Origin: Janthinobacterium sp. TB1-E2
GTDB taxonomy: Bacteria > Pseudomonadota > Gammaproteobacteria > Burkholderiales > Burkholderiaceae_D
Reading direction: 5' to 3'
NCBI RefSeq assembly: GCF_036885605.1
Contig: NZ_CP142523.1
Coordinates: 868,001-932,000, forward strand
DNA length: 64,000 nucleotides
The position numbers and the translations under genes are program-made. Below the pieces are notes generated by a model. It was not told the origin of the DNA, did not search any database, and saw only the letters and a program-made list of their open reading frames with translations. How positions within the stretch are numbered: position 1 is the stretch's first letter; each line of letters starts with the position of its first letter. Of this stretch, positions 44,845-52,809 are shown piece after piece.

Positions 44845-45789
44845 ATGCCGCCTTTCTTCCTTCCCAAGTCCTTGCTCAGCATCGCGCTGGCCGCCATGGC
44901 GCTGCCGTTTGCCGCACATGCGGAAACGCCTGCCATCGATCCCTTGACGCAGCCGATCGCCTCGCCGTATGCGGCGCAATGGAACCGCCCGCAGCAGCCG
45001 GCACGCATCCACGGCGACACGTATTACGTCGGCGTGGGCGGCTTGAGCGTGGTGCTGATTGATACGCGCGAGGGCTTGATCCTGATTGACGGCGCGTTGC
45101 CGCAATCGGTGGCCGCCATCAAGGAGCATATCCTCGAGCTGGGCTTTCGCCTGGAAGACATCAAGTTCATCCTGAATACGGAAGCGCATTTCGACCATTC
45201 AGGCGGCATTGCCGCCCTGGCCCGCGACAGCGGTGCGCAAGTGGTCGCCAGCCCGCTCGGCGCGCAGGCGCTGCGCGCGGGCTCGGTGCTCGCCATGGAC
45301 CCGCAAGCGGGCGAAATCGACCCCATGCCGGCCGTGGAAAACGTGCGCGAAATCGCCGATGGCGAAACCCTGCAGCTGGGCGACGTGACCGTCACGGCGC
45401 GCTACACGCCCGGCCATACGCCGGGCAGCACCAGCTGGACCTGGGTGTCGTGCGAGGATGCGGAGCGTACGGACTGCCTGAACGTCGTGTTTGGCGCCAG
45501 CCTCACGCCGGTGGCGGCCGACGATTTTCACTACCTGGGCGATGAACGCCATGCTGACCTGACGCCGGCCTTCCGCCGCGTCATGCAGGACTTCGCCAAA
45601 CTGCCATGCGACATCCTGATCTCGGCCCATCCCGACCATTCCGGCGGCGACCGCAAGCTGACGCAATTGCTGGAAGGCGTCACGCCGAATCCCTTCATCG
45701 ATGCGCAGGCGTGCAGCAGCTACGCGGCCAAAAATGAAGCGAAGCTCGATGCGCGCATCGCCAAGGAAAAAGCGGCTGCGACAAAATAA
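44845..45789 (+). CDS. Subclass B3 metallo-beta-lactamase with Glu at the first zinc-ligand position
   Basis: 314 residues with a Sec signal peptide (about 1-26, ending AAHA). Zinc site residues are NTEAHFDHSGG: Glu113 where most B3 enzymes have His116, then His115, Asp117, His118. His191 is in PGHTPGSTSW and His262 in SAHPDHSGGD. All other ligands are intact, so the protein should still bind two metals in the periplasm and hydrolyse beta-lactams or related amides, with altered Zn1 affinity. Overall layout is like L1/THIN-B. Gln at this place is known in GOB enzymes, and Glu variants have been noted in environmental B3 proteins. Confidence 0.88.
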   Translation: MPPFFLPKSLLSIALAAMALPFAAHAETPAIDPLTQPIASPYAAQWNRPQQPARIHGDTYYVGVGGLSVVLIDTREGLILIDGALPQSVAAIKEHILELGFRLEDIKFILNTEAHFDHSGGIAALARDSGAQVVASPLGAQALRAGSVLAMDPQAGEIDPMPAVENVREIADGETLQLGDVTVTARYTPGHTPGSTSWTWVSCEDAERTDCLNVVFGASLTPVAADDFHYLGDERHADLTPAFRRVMQDFAKLPCDILISAHPDHSGGDRKLTQLLEGVTPNPFIDAQACSSYAAKNEAKLDARIAKEKAAATK

Positions 45790-45819
45790 CAACGTTGGCG
45801 CGTTCGCCATGAAAAGCGG

Positions 45820-45848
45820 TTGACGCACTGCAGCATCCGGTGCAGAAT
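45820..45848 (+). promoter_or_regulatory. Promoter of the rtcB leader
   Basis: TTGACG (45820-45825), 17-bp spacer, CAGAAT (45843-45848). The expected start near 45855 gives an RNA of about 170 bases to the terminator. Confidence 0.55.
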
Positions 45849-45892
45849 CATCGTCCGCAGTGCAGATTAACCCAACAAAAGAAAGGATACCC

Positions 45893-45931
45893 ATGTTCGA
45901 GCAGGCTGGCAGCAAGTCGTACTTCCACTAG
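45893..45931 (+). CDS. 12-residue leader peptide candidate
   Basis: ATG with Shine-Dalgarno aagga five bases upstream, encoding MFEQAGSKSYFH, then TAG. It is too short to be a normal protein. Its place in front of alternative hairpins and a terminator suggests a regulatory leader ORF. Confidence 0.5.
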   Translation: MFEQAGSKSYFH

Positions 45932-45989
45932 CCCCGTGCATGACGCTCGGGGCCATCGGCATCTTGCCGATCCCGAGCCGGTGTCCTTG

Positions 45990-46023
45990 AAAACCCCGGT
46001 GAGGAAACTCGCCGGGGTTTTTT
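45990..46023 (+). terminator. Strong Rho-independent terminator before rtcB
   Basis: Stem aaaaccccgg-t-gag / ctc-g-ccggggtttt with a gaaa tetraloop and T run. It lies only 45 bp before the rtcB ATG and has no upstream gene to end other than the leader or the lactamase. Confidence 0.9.
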
Positions 46024-46068
46024 GGTTTACCAGGACCCCGGCATAACGCAGACATCAGGAACACCGTT

Positions 46069-47280
46069 ATGCCCATTCATCAGACCTTGCGCGGCGCCCA
46101 TGTGCCCGTGCATATTTTTACCGACGATATCGACGCGCAGGCATTGCGCCAGCTGCACAATATCGCCAGCCTGCCCATCGTCCATCCATATGTGGCGGCC
46201 ATGCCCGATGTGCATGCCGGCATCGGCGCCACCGTCGGCAGCGTGATTCCGACGCGCGGCGCCATCATTCCGGCCGCCGTGGGCGTGGACATCGGCTGCG
46301 GCATGAACGCCGTGCGCACCACCCTGACGGCCAGCGACTTGCCCGACAACCTGGCGCGCCTGCGCAGTGCCATCGAAGCGGACGTGCCCGTCGGCTTCGA
46401 GCAGCACGACTGGAGCCGCGTGCAGGGTTCGCGCCATGCACGCGCCGCGCGTCCCCTCGCCGGCCGCCTGGAGCACATCGTCGAGCGTCACCGCGGCATC
46501 GCCAAGATGCTGCGCCAGTTCGAACGCACGTGGATCTGCCAGGCCGGCACCCTCGGCGGCGGCAACCATTTCATCGAGATCTGCCTCGACGAGGAGCAGC
46601 GGGTATGGATCATGCTGCATTCGGGCTCGCGCGGCATCGGCAACGCCATCGGCCGATACTTCATCGCCGCCGCGCAGAAGGACATGCGGCGCCACCAGCT
46701 GCGGCAACTGCCGGACGCGGATCTGGCATACCTGAGTGCAGGCTCCACGGTGTTCGACGACTATGTGGAAGCGGTGGACTGGGCGCAGGATTATGCGCTG
46801 CTCAACCGCAGCGAGATGATGCGCCGCGTGCTCGACGTGCTGGCGAAGTTTGCGCCGCCGTTCCAGCTCGACGGAGAGGCCATCAACTGCCACCACAACT
46901 ACATCGCGCGCGAAACGCATGGCAATGCCGACTTGTACGTGACGCGCAAGGGCGCCATTTCGGCGCGGCAGGGGGAGCTGGGCATCATCCCCGGCAGCAT
47001 GGGCGCGCGCAGCTTCATCGTGCGCGGCAAGGGCAATCCGGAGTCGTTGTGTTCCTGCTCGCACGGAGCGGGGCGCAGCATGAGCCGCAGCGAGGCGAAG
47101 CGCCGTTACGACCGCTTCGATCTGGCCGAGCAGACTGCCGGTATCGAATGCCGCAAGGATGGCGGCGTGGTCGACGAGATTCCGGCCGCCTATAAAAATA
47201 TCGACGCCGTGATGGCGCACCAGAGCGACCTGGTGGAGGTGGTGCATACCTTGCGCCAGGTCGTCTGCATCAAGGGTTGA
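46069..47280 (+). CDS. rtcB: RNA-splicing ligase RtcB family
   Basis: GTP- and Mn-dependent ligase joining 2',3'-cyclic phosphate or 3'-phosphate ends to 5'-OH ends. The 403 residues carry PDVHAGIGATVGSVIP (46-61), the metal motif GVDIGCGMNAV (Asp74, Cys77), GTLGGGNHFIEI (His167), LHSGSRGIGN (His184), NCHHNYIA (about 273-280), GSMG, and the guanylylated histidine His332 in SCSHGAGRSMSRSEAKR. All catalytic residues are present. No rtcA or rtcR gene is adjacent; a small basic protein follows by 11 bp. Expression probably passes the leader terminator. Confidence 0.94.
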   Translation: MPIHQTLRGAHVPVHIFTDDIDAQALRQLHNIASLPIVHPYVAAMPDVHAGIGATVGSVIPTRGAIIPAAVGVDIGCGMNAVRTTLTASDLPDNLARLRSAIEADVPVGFEQHDWSRVQGSRHARAARPLAGRLEHIVERHRGIAKMLRQFERTWICQAGTLGGGNHFIEICLDEEQRVWIMLHSGSRGIGNAIGRYFIAAAQKDMRRHQLRQLPDADLAYLSAGSTVFDDYVEAVDWAQDYALLNRSEMMRRVLDVLAKFAPPFQLDGEAINCHHNYIARETHGNADLYVTRKGAISARQGELGIIPGSMGARSFIVRGKGNPESLCSCSHGAGRSMSRSEAKRRYDRFDLAEQTAGIECRKDGGVVDEIPAAYKNIDAVMAHQSDLVEVVHTLRQVVCIKG

Positions 47281-47291
47281 AAGGAGAGCAT

Positions 47292-47465
47292 ATGAAAATC
47301 AAAGTGAAAGCCACGTCCAAGCCGCGCAACCCGCTGGTGGCGGCAGCGAAACTGCGCGGCGGCGCCGGCGCGCACCAGTCGGAGGCGTCGCCGCGCGCGG
47401 CGCGCCGGGCCGGCAAGCACCGCCTGCAGCAAATGCTGGCGGGCCGCCTCAAAGTTGATGATTAG
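47292..47465 (+). CDS. Small basic protein downstream of rtcB
   Basis: 57 residues, start MKIKVKATSKPRNPLVAAAK with aaggag nearby. It is rich in Lys, Arg, His and Ala (KPRNPLVAAAKLRGGAGAH, RAARRAGKHRLQQML), with no membrane segment. The charge suggests RNA or ribosome binding, but I do not recognise the family with certainty. It is 11 bp after rtcB and so co-expressed, and its stop overlaps that of the convergent metallophosphoesterase. Confidence 0.65.
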   Translation: MKIKVKATSKPRNPLVAAAKLRGGAGAHQSEASPRAARRAGKHRLQQMLAGRLKVDD

Positions 47466-48265
47466 CGGACAGGCAAGTCGACGATGAAGTTCGGATCAAA
47501 AGCGGGATTTTGCGGCGTGCCGCTGCGCGTCTTGTAGCCGCACGGGTTGCTGACGACGCGGCAGCGGCCGATGCGGTAGTCGCGCGAGACGTGGAGGTGG
47601 CCATGCACCCACAGGTCCGCCTGCGCGGCCAGGTCGTCCAGGCGCGAGGCGTAGGCGGGCGTACACCCTTCGCTGCCGTAGGCATCGTCGACGGACAGCA
47701 GCGACGGCGCCATGTGGCTGATGACCACCGTGCGTCCGTCGAAGGACTGCGCCAGTTCGCGCGCCAGCCATGCTTTTTGCTGCGCATGGAACATGGCCGT
47801 ATCGGCCGCGCGCAGTTTGCGAAAGCCCATGCCGGCCAGGCGGATGCGCTTGTAATCGTTCATGACGGCTTCCGCATCGCGCATGGCCGCTTGCCGCATG
47901 TCGTCGCCCAGCAGGCGGAAATCCGTCCACAGGGTGGCGCCCAGGAAGCGCACCTTGTTGCCTGCCTGGTCGGTGATCACATAGGACTCCGCATCGAGAA
48001 AATGCACGTTGGGCGTGGCGGCGCAGGCCGCGCGCAGCTCCTGGCGCACCTTGTCCAGATGGTGGCCGTAGCCTTCGTGGTTGCCATGCACGTACAGCAC
48101 GGGCAGGCCCGCAAACGCGTTGGCGGCCCAGGCGACGGCGCGCGAGCCCGTGTCGATGTCGCCGGCCAGGATGACGGCGTCGGGGCAGCTGAGCGCAAGG
48201 TCGCCCTGCGGCGCTTCATCGCGCCATAGCTCGTGGTGCAGGTCCGACAGTATCAATAAACGCAT
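47462..48265 (-). CDS. Calcineurin-like metallophosphoesterase, paralogue 2
   Basis: 267 residues: SDLHHELW, LAGDIDTGS, VHGNHEGYGH, VISHMAPSLLS, WVHGHLHVSRDY, and the tail VSNPCGYKTRSGTPQNPAFDPNFIVDLP, parallel to paralogue 1 (VCNPCGYKRPDGTPEN...DPGFIVDI). Nearly the whole length aligns by eye, so the pair is a duplication. The convergent overlap with the rtcB-linked small gene mirrors paralogue 1 with the DHFR gene. Substrate unknown; a cyclic-phosphate RNA or nucleotide would fit the neighbourhood, but this is speculation. Confidence 0.9.
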   Translation of the reverse strand: MRLLILSDLHHELWRDEAPQGDLALSCPDAVILAGDIDTGSRAVAWAANAFAGLPVLYVHGNHEGYGHHLDKVRQELRAACAATPNVHFLDAESYVITDQAGNKVRFLGATLWTDFRLLGDDMRQAAMRDAEAVMNDYKRIRLAGMGFRKLRAADTAMFHAQQKAWLARELAQSFDGRTVVISHMAPSLLSVDDAYGSEGCTPAYASRLDDLAAQADLWVHGHLHVSRDYRIGRCRVVSNPCGYKTRSGTPQNPAFDPNFIVDLPVR

Positions 48266-48311
48266 GCTGTTTTCACGCCTGTTGAAAGAGCACCATCGTA
48301 CCTGAAAACCT

Positions 48312-49217
48312 TCACTCTTCCGGCAGCGTGGCGAAGCTGTGCGCCAGGTAGTCGATCAGCGCACGCACGGCCGGCAGCAGGCCGCGCCGCGAGGGAAATA
48401 CCGCGTGGATGATTTCGCGCTGCGGCCGCCACTGCTCCATCAGCGGCAGCAGGCTGCCATTGGCCACCTGCTCGGTGATCATCATGGTCGGCAGCTGCAC
48501 CACGCCCACGCCGGCCACGGCCGCGTCGCGCAGGGTTTGCATGTCGCCGGTGACGAAGCGCGGTGTATGGCGTAGCTGGGCGCGCGCCCCATCGGGGCCA
48601 TGCAAATCCCACTGGTAGTACTGTTGCGGCATGCCCAGGGCCAGGCTGGGCCAGTCGGCCAGGTCGGCCGGCGCCTTCGGCAGCGGTGCACCGGCGAACA
48701 GCAAGGGGCTGCCCACCATGCACTGGCCCCGTTCGGCCAGCACGCGCAGCACCAGGTCGCTGTCGGGCAGCGGCGGCGGACGCACGCGGATGGCCACGTC
48801 GATGCCCTCGGCCACCAGGTCGACGCGTCGGTTACTCGCTTCCAATAACAGAGTCACCTGCGGATGCGCGCGCATGAAACCGGCCAGCATGGGCGCGACC
48901 AGCGATTGCAGCAGGGCGATGGGGCAGGACAGGCGCACCGTGCCGCGCGGCGCGGCCCGCGTCAGTTCGATCGCTTCCTGCGCCGCTTCCGCTTCCACCA
49001 GCATCGCCTTGCAATGCTCGTAAAACGTCTGTCCCACGTCGGTGACGGAAAAATGCCGCGTCGTGCGCTGCAGCAGGCGTGCGCCGAGGCGCTCTTCCAG
49101 CAGCGCGATGCGCCGGCTCAGTTTGGATTTCGGCATGCCCAGCGCGCGCCCGGCTGGCGCAAAGCCGCCATGGTCGACCACCTGCACAAAGTAGTACAAG
49201 TCATTCAGATCTTGCAT
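48312..49217 (-). CDS. LysR family transcriptional regulator
   Basis: 301 residues with the N-terminal HTH (FVQVVDHGGFAPAGRALGMPKSKLSRRIALLEERLGARLLQRTTR layout, about 9-53), of the group that often regulates redox or pirin genes. Divergent from the pirin gene over 119 bp, so it is the likely regulator of pirin and the isochorismatase-like gene. Confidence 0.9.
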   Translation of the reverse strand: MQDLNDLYYFVQVVDHGGFAPAGRALGMPKSKLSRRIALLEERLGARLLQRTTRHFSVTDVGQTFYEHCKAMLVEAEAAQEAIELTRAAPRGTVRLSCPIALLQSLVAPMLAGFMRAHPQVTLLLEASNRRVDLVAEGIDVAIRVRPPPLPDSDLVLRVLAERGQCMVGSPLLFAGAPLPKAPADLADWPSLALGMPQQYYQWDLHGPDGARAQLRHTPRFVTGDMQTLRDAAVAGVGVVQLPTMMITEQVANGSLLPLMEQWRPQREIIHAVFPSRRGLLPAVRALIDYLAHSFATLPEE

Positions 49218-49336
49218 GCCACCTCCTTGATCGTTCTATTTTTGGAACGCTGATGGCCTATTTTACCGTCTACCCGCTTCATCGTTGCAGGTCTATTCTG
49301 TCTTCATCGTAATGCAAACCTCAACAGGAGATCGAG

Positions 49337-50203
49337 ATGAACAAAGTCACAGGTATCTACAGCGCACCGCGCCAGCACTGGGTAGGCGATGGTTTCCCCG
49401 TGCGCTCGATGTTTTCGTATAACGGCCATGGCAAGCAGCTGAGCCCATTCCTGCTGCTCGACTATGCCGGCCCCGCCGAATTTGCCCCCGGCACCCGTCC
49501 GCCCGGCGTCGGCTCGCACCCGCACCGCGGCTTTGAAACGGTGACCATCGTCTACAAGGGCGAAGTGGCGCACCGCGATTCGACGGGCCAGGGCGGCGTG
49601 ATCGGCCCCGGCGACGTGCAGTGGATGACGGCCGGCGCCGGTATCCTGCATGAAGAGTTTCACTCGCCTGCCTTCACGCAGTCGGGCGGCACCTTGGAAA
49701 TGGTGCAGCTGTGGGTGAATCTGCCGGCGAAAAACAAGATGACGGCGCCCGGTTACCAGGCCATCACCAGCGACACGATACCCACGCTGGCGCTGCCCGA
49801 CGATGCAGGTTCCGTGCGCGTGATCGCCGGCGATTTCGCTGGCCAGCATGGGCCGGCCCGCACGTTCTCGCCGATGCAGGTGTGGGATGTGCGCCTGGCC
49901 CAGGGCAAGCTGACGGAACTGCCCGTGACCCGCGGCTGGAGCACGGCGCTGATCGTCCTGCATGGCACGGTGCTGGTCAACGGCGAGAGCGTGGTGCGCG
50001 AAGCGCAGATGGCGCTGTTCGAGCGCGATGGCGACAGCATCACCGTCGAAGCGAACAACGACGCCGTGGTGCTGCTGCTCAGTGGCGAGCCGATCGATGA
50101 ACCCATCGTCGGCCATGGCCCCTTCGTCATGAACACCGAAGCGGAAATCGCGCAGGCGTTCGAGGATTTCAACAGCGGCCGCTTCGCCCGCATCGCGAAG
50201 TAA
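49337..50203 (+). CDS. Pirin family protein
   Basis: 288-residue bicupin. Metal ligands are visible in the first cupin: SHPHRGFETVTIVYKGEV (His pair) and AGAGILHEEFHS (His and Glu). Bacterial pirins have quercetinase activity or modulate metabolic enzymes; which applies here is unknown. A good ribosome-binding site (aggag) precedes the ATG. It is followed by a terminator and the isochorismatase-like gene. Confidence 0.92.
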   Translation: MNKVTGIYSAPRQHWVGDGFPVRSMFSYNGHGKQLSPFLLLDYAGPAEFAPGTRPPGVGSHPHRGFETVTIVYKGEVAHRDSTGQGGVIGPGDVQWMTAGAGILHEEFHSPAFTQSGGTLEMVQLWVNLPAKNKMTAPGYQAITSDTIPTLALPDDAGSVRVIAGDFAGQHGPARTFSPMQVWDVRLAQGKLTELPVTRGWSTALIVLHGTVLVNGESVVREAQMALFERDGDSITVEANNDAVVLLLSGEPIDEPIVGHGPFVMNTEAEIAQAFEDFNSGRFARIAK

Positions 50204-50241
50204 TTTGTGCAGTGAGTTTGTGTAGCGAATTTGTGTAGTAC

Positions 50242-50269
50242 CCGTGCCGCATCCCGCGGCACGGTTTTT
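50242..50269 (+). terminator. Terminator after pirin gene
   Basis: Perfect 9-bp stem ccgtgccgc / gcggcacgg, loop atccc, then five T. It ends 13 bp before the next ATG. Confidence 0.8.
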
Positions 50270-50281
50270 CAGGAGACCACC

Positions 50282-50983
50282 ATGAGCACCCCCGCCAACT
50301 TCCAAGGTTTGCCACCGATGATCGATCCCGACGACGCCGTCATGCTGCTGATCGACCACCAGAGCGGCTTGTTCCAGCTGGTGCGCGACATCGAGCAGCA
50401 CGTGCTGCGCGGCCACGTCACGGCGCTGGCCAAGCTGTCGCGCCTGGCCAAGATGCCGACGTTTACCACCGCGTCCGTGCCCGACGGCCCGAACGGCCCC
50501 TTGATCCCGGAAATCCACCATTTCAACCCGGAAGCCGTCTACATCCCGCGCACGGGTCAGATCAACGCCTGGGACAATCCGGCCTGGGTCGAAGCGATTG
50601 AAAAGACGGGCCGCAAGACCCTGCTGATCGCCGGCACGCTCACCAGCGTGTGCATGGCTTTTCCCACCATCAGCGCGCTGGCGGCCGGCTACAAGGTGTT
50701 TGCCATCATCGACGCCTCGGGCAACTGGTCGAAGATGGCCACCGACATCACCATGGCACGCGTCACGCAAGCGGGCGCCGTGCCGATCGACACGTATGCC
50801 GTGCTGGCTGAAGTGATGAGCACCTGGAACCGCGCCGATGCGATGGAGTTCGCCGCCATCATGACCGACCATATCGTACCGCCGTACCGCGCGCTGATCG
50901 AAAGCTACGACAAGGCGCAGGGCGTGCAAAAGAATGGCCGCGAAACGAAGCTGGAAATCCTCGAGGCGGCATCGAAGGGCTGA
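50282..50983 (+). CDS. Isochorismatase-like cysteine hydrolase (YcaC type)
   Basis: 233 residues. The triad is visible: Asp in LLIDHQSGL, Lys region near AKLSRLAKM, and Cys in [16 protein letters not shown]. YcaC-like hydrolases form large oligomers and have unclear substrates. The ATG at 50282 is favoured; upstream in-frame codons overlap the terminator. Probably part of the LysR/pirin stress unit. Confidence 0.87.
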   Translation: MSTPANFQGLPPMIDPDDAVMLLIDHQSGLFQLVRDIEQHVLRGHVTALAKLSRLAKMPTFTTASVPDGPNGPLIPEIHHFNPEAVYIPRTGQINAWDNPAWVEAIEKTGRKTLLIAGTLTSVCMAFPTISALAAGYKVFAIIDASGNWSKMATDITMARVTQAGAVPIDTYAVLAEVMSTWNRADAMEFAAIMTDHIVPPYRALIESYDKAQGVQKNGRETKLEILEAASKG

Positions 50984-50989
50984 CCGCCG

Positions 50990-51751
50990 CTATGGCGCTT
51001 CGTAGCTGCTGCGTATCGCCGCCAGCACGCCGCGCTGTTCCAGGCGCGTGATGGCGGCGTTCAGGTGCGCCAGGTCGGCGGGGCTGGTCGTGCGCGCGTT
51101 GAGCATCAGGTGCACGGGCGCGCGCAGTGCCAGGAAGGGCAGGGTGTTCAAGGCCACACCCTGCAGACGCGCTTCGTGGCGCACGGCCAGCACGTCGCCC
51201 AGCAACAGGTCGGCGCGGCCCGCGTCGAGCATGAGGATGCCTTGCCGGAAGCTGCCGAAGGTATTCAGGCGGCCGTCTTTTTCCAGTGCCGGACGGGCCG
51301 CCGCATAGTCGGCCCCGTACCAGCCCACCTTGGGCGCCAGCAGGGTGGACTTGCCGCGCGCGAGCTGCGCGAAGCTGGCGACTTGGCGGTGGTTGCCGGG
51401 CGCGCCGGATTTGCTGAAGACACCGACGGCTTCATCGCGATACGAGAGGGAAAAGCGGGCATAGGAGTGGCGTTCCGGCGTCTCGGACGCGGCGGGCAGC
51501 AGGTCCAGTTCGCCTTTCTGGAACAGCAACTGGCGCCGCGCCGTGGGCAGTTCCGGCACGGTCAGCAAGGTGCAGCGCGCCTCCTTGAAGATGGCGCGCA
51601 GCAGTTCCAGGTCCAGGCCCGTATAACTGCCCTGGGCGTCGCGGTAGACATACGGCGGCCATTGCTCGAGCGCCATCGTCATGCGGCAGGCCAGGGCGGG
51701 CAGGACGCTGCCAAGCAGCGTTGCCGCAAGCAGCACGTGGCGCAAGCGCAT
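50990..51751 (-). CDS. Periplasmic solute-binding protein, family 3-like
   Basis: 253 residues with a signal peptide (about 1-21, LLAATLLGSVLPALA). SBP_bac_3 features are WPPYVYRDAQGSYTGLDLELLRAIFKEA near the N-terminus and DLLPAASETPERHSYARFS. No ABC permease is nearby, so it is an orphan, possibly a sensor or part of a transporter elsewhere. It is convergent with the isochorismatase-like gene, with 6 bp between stops. Confidence 0.85.
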   Translation of the reverse strand: MRLRHVLLAATLLGSVLPALACRMTMALEQWPPYVYRDAQGSYTGLDLELLRAIFKEARCTLLTVPELPTARRQLLFQKGELDLLPAASETPERHSYARFSLSYRDEAVGVFSKSGAPGNHRQVASFAQLARGKSTLLAPKVGWYGADYAAARPALEKDGRLNTFGSFRQGILMLDAGRADLLLGDVLAVRHEARLQGVALNTLPFLALRAPVHLMLNARTTSPADLAHLNAAITRLEQRGVLAAIRSSYEAP

Positions 51752-51888
51752 GGAACATCTCCGCAGTGGTTCAGGGGGTACTGCTTAGCAATTTGCCAGA
51801 ATGGCCACGGAAGTCAAGCAGTGCATGGCGGGTTGCGGATATCAAATGGGCTATAGTGGCGGCGTGTCTTCATCCAAAGGAAATCCGC

Positions 51889-52479
51889 TTGACTCCCCCG
51901 CTCGAGATCGCCGCCAATGTCTTGATGACTGCTTCCATCATCCTGGCCGGACGCAACAACATTCATTCCTGGTGGATCGGCATGGTCGGCTGCGTGCTGT
52001 TTGCCGTGCTGTTTTTCCAGGTCAACCTGTACGCCGACGTGATGCTGCAGCTGTTTTTCATCGTCACCTGCGTCATCGGCTGGCTGCAATGGCGGCGCGG
52101 CGCCGGCGGCAAGCCGTTGCCGATCACGCGCACGGGTTGGCGCAGCCTGGCCTGGGTCGTGCCGGCCGGTATCGCCTCCGTGGCGATCTACGGCATGCTG
52201 CTGCACCGCTTCACGAACGCCTACGCGCCATTCATCGATTCGGCGGTGTTGGTATTTAGCATCATCGCGCAATTCCTGCTGATGAGCCGCCGCATCGAAA
52301 CGTGGGCTTTCTGGCTGCTCGTCAACACCGTCGCCGTGCCGCTCTACTACAGCCGCGGCCTGCACCTGACAGCCGTGCTGTATGCGGCCTACTGGGTCAA
52401 CGCCGTCATTTCCTGGTACTGGTGGAGCGTGCAGGCACGCCGCGCGGCGGCCGCACCGCCGGCGCTGGCCGACGCCTGA
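51889..52479 (+). CDS. pnuC: Nicotinamide riboside/mononucleotide transporter PnuC family
   Basis: 196-residue inner-membrane protein with six to seven hydrophobic helices. Family features are TPPLEIAANVLMTASIILAGRNNIHSWWIGMVGC at the start and the Trp-rich end YAAYWVNAVISWYWWS. I use the TTG at 51889 because aagga lies eight bases upstream and the family begins here. The frame is open further upstream without support. It imports NAD precursors; no NAD salvage gene is adjacent. Confidence 0.82.
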   Translation: MTPPLEIAANVLMTASIILAGRNNIHSWWIGMVGCVLFAVLFFQVNLYADVMLQLFFIVTCVIGWLQWRRGAGGKPLPITRTGWRSLAWVVPAGIASVAIYGMLLHRFTNAYAPFIDSAVLVFSIIAQFLLMSRRIETWAFWLLVNTVAVPLYYSRGLHLTAVLYAAYWVNAVISWYWWSVQARRAAAAPPALADA

Positions 52480-52547
52480 TATTGCCAAAAACCAAGTCCT
52501 TAGATCCAAATCGTATATACATTCAATTTTTAATTCGTTCACCCCAT

Positions 52548-52786
52548 AAAGACACCGGGATATAGTGGCCTTTCCCCGCTTACCGGTGTCTTTTATGTTG
52601 CGTTTTACCCTTTCTGCCTGTTTTTACGCCGCCCGGCACCCGCTGACCATGCAATGCATGGCGCAGTGGATGCCGATGCGTGCCCGTCCACGCATCCCGT
52701 AATTCCTTCATCCCCCCGTCGTCGTTTTGCCCGCAGGCCAATCCGGTCCGTGTGCCCCTGCTCGGCCTTTTTTATCTGAAAAAGGC
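52548..52786 (+). other. Hairpin-rich leader of the TonB-receptor gene
   Basis: The 330-bp gap before the receptor holds several inverted repeats in series: aaagacaccgg/ccggtgtcttt (52548-52593, 24-base loop, T run after it), gatgcgtg/cacgcatc (52675-52696) and gccttttt/aaaaaggc (52765-52786). The first could end pnuC transcription in either direction. The last lies 24 bp before the receptor ATG. No cobalamin or TPP riboswitch motif was found. Confidence 0.5.
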
Positions 52787-52809
52787 TGCAATCCCAATAA
52801 GAGGAAACC

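Larger units (their letters stand above)
45855..46023 (+). ncRNA. Candidate structured leader or small RNA upstream of rtcB
   Basis: Between the promoter and the terminator lie a 12-codon ORF and two mutually exclusive hairpins. Hairpin A is gccccg/cggggc (45931-45953). Hairpin B has outer arms gctcggg/cccgagc and a nested perfect stem atcggca/tgccgat with loop tct (45945-45978). A and B share 45948-45951 and cannot both form. The stop codon of the small ORF touches the 5' arm of A, so a ribosome there would favour B. The layout is that of an attenuator or a terminated small RNA; not matched to any RNA family I know. Confidence 0.5.

Noticed and set aside
45931..45978. tRNA or Y-RNA-like fold before rtcB
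   Set aside because: There is no cloverleaf, no anticodon arm and no T-loop sequence; the stems are better described as alternative hairpins.
52595..52702. 35-codon Met/Arg-rich ORF in the TonB-receptor leader
   Set aside because: No ribosome-binding site; it overlaps the leader hairpins and shows no protein-like features.
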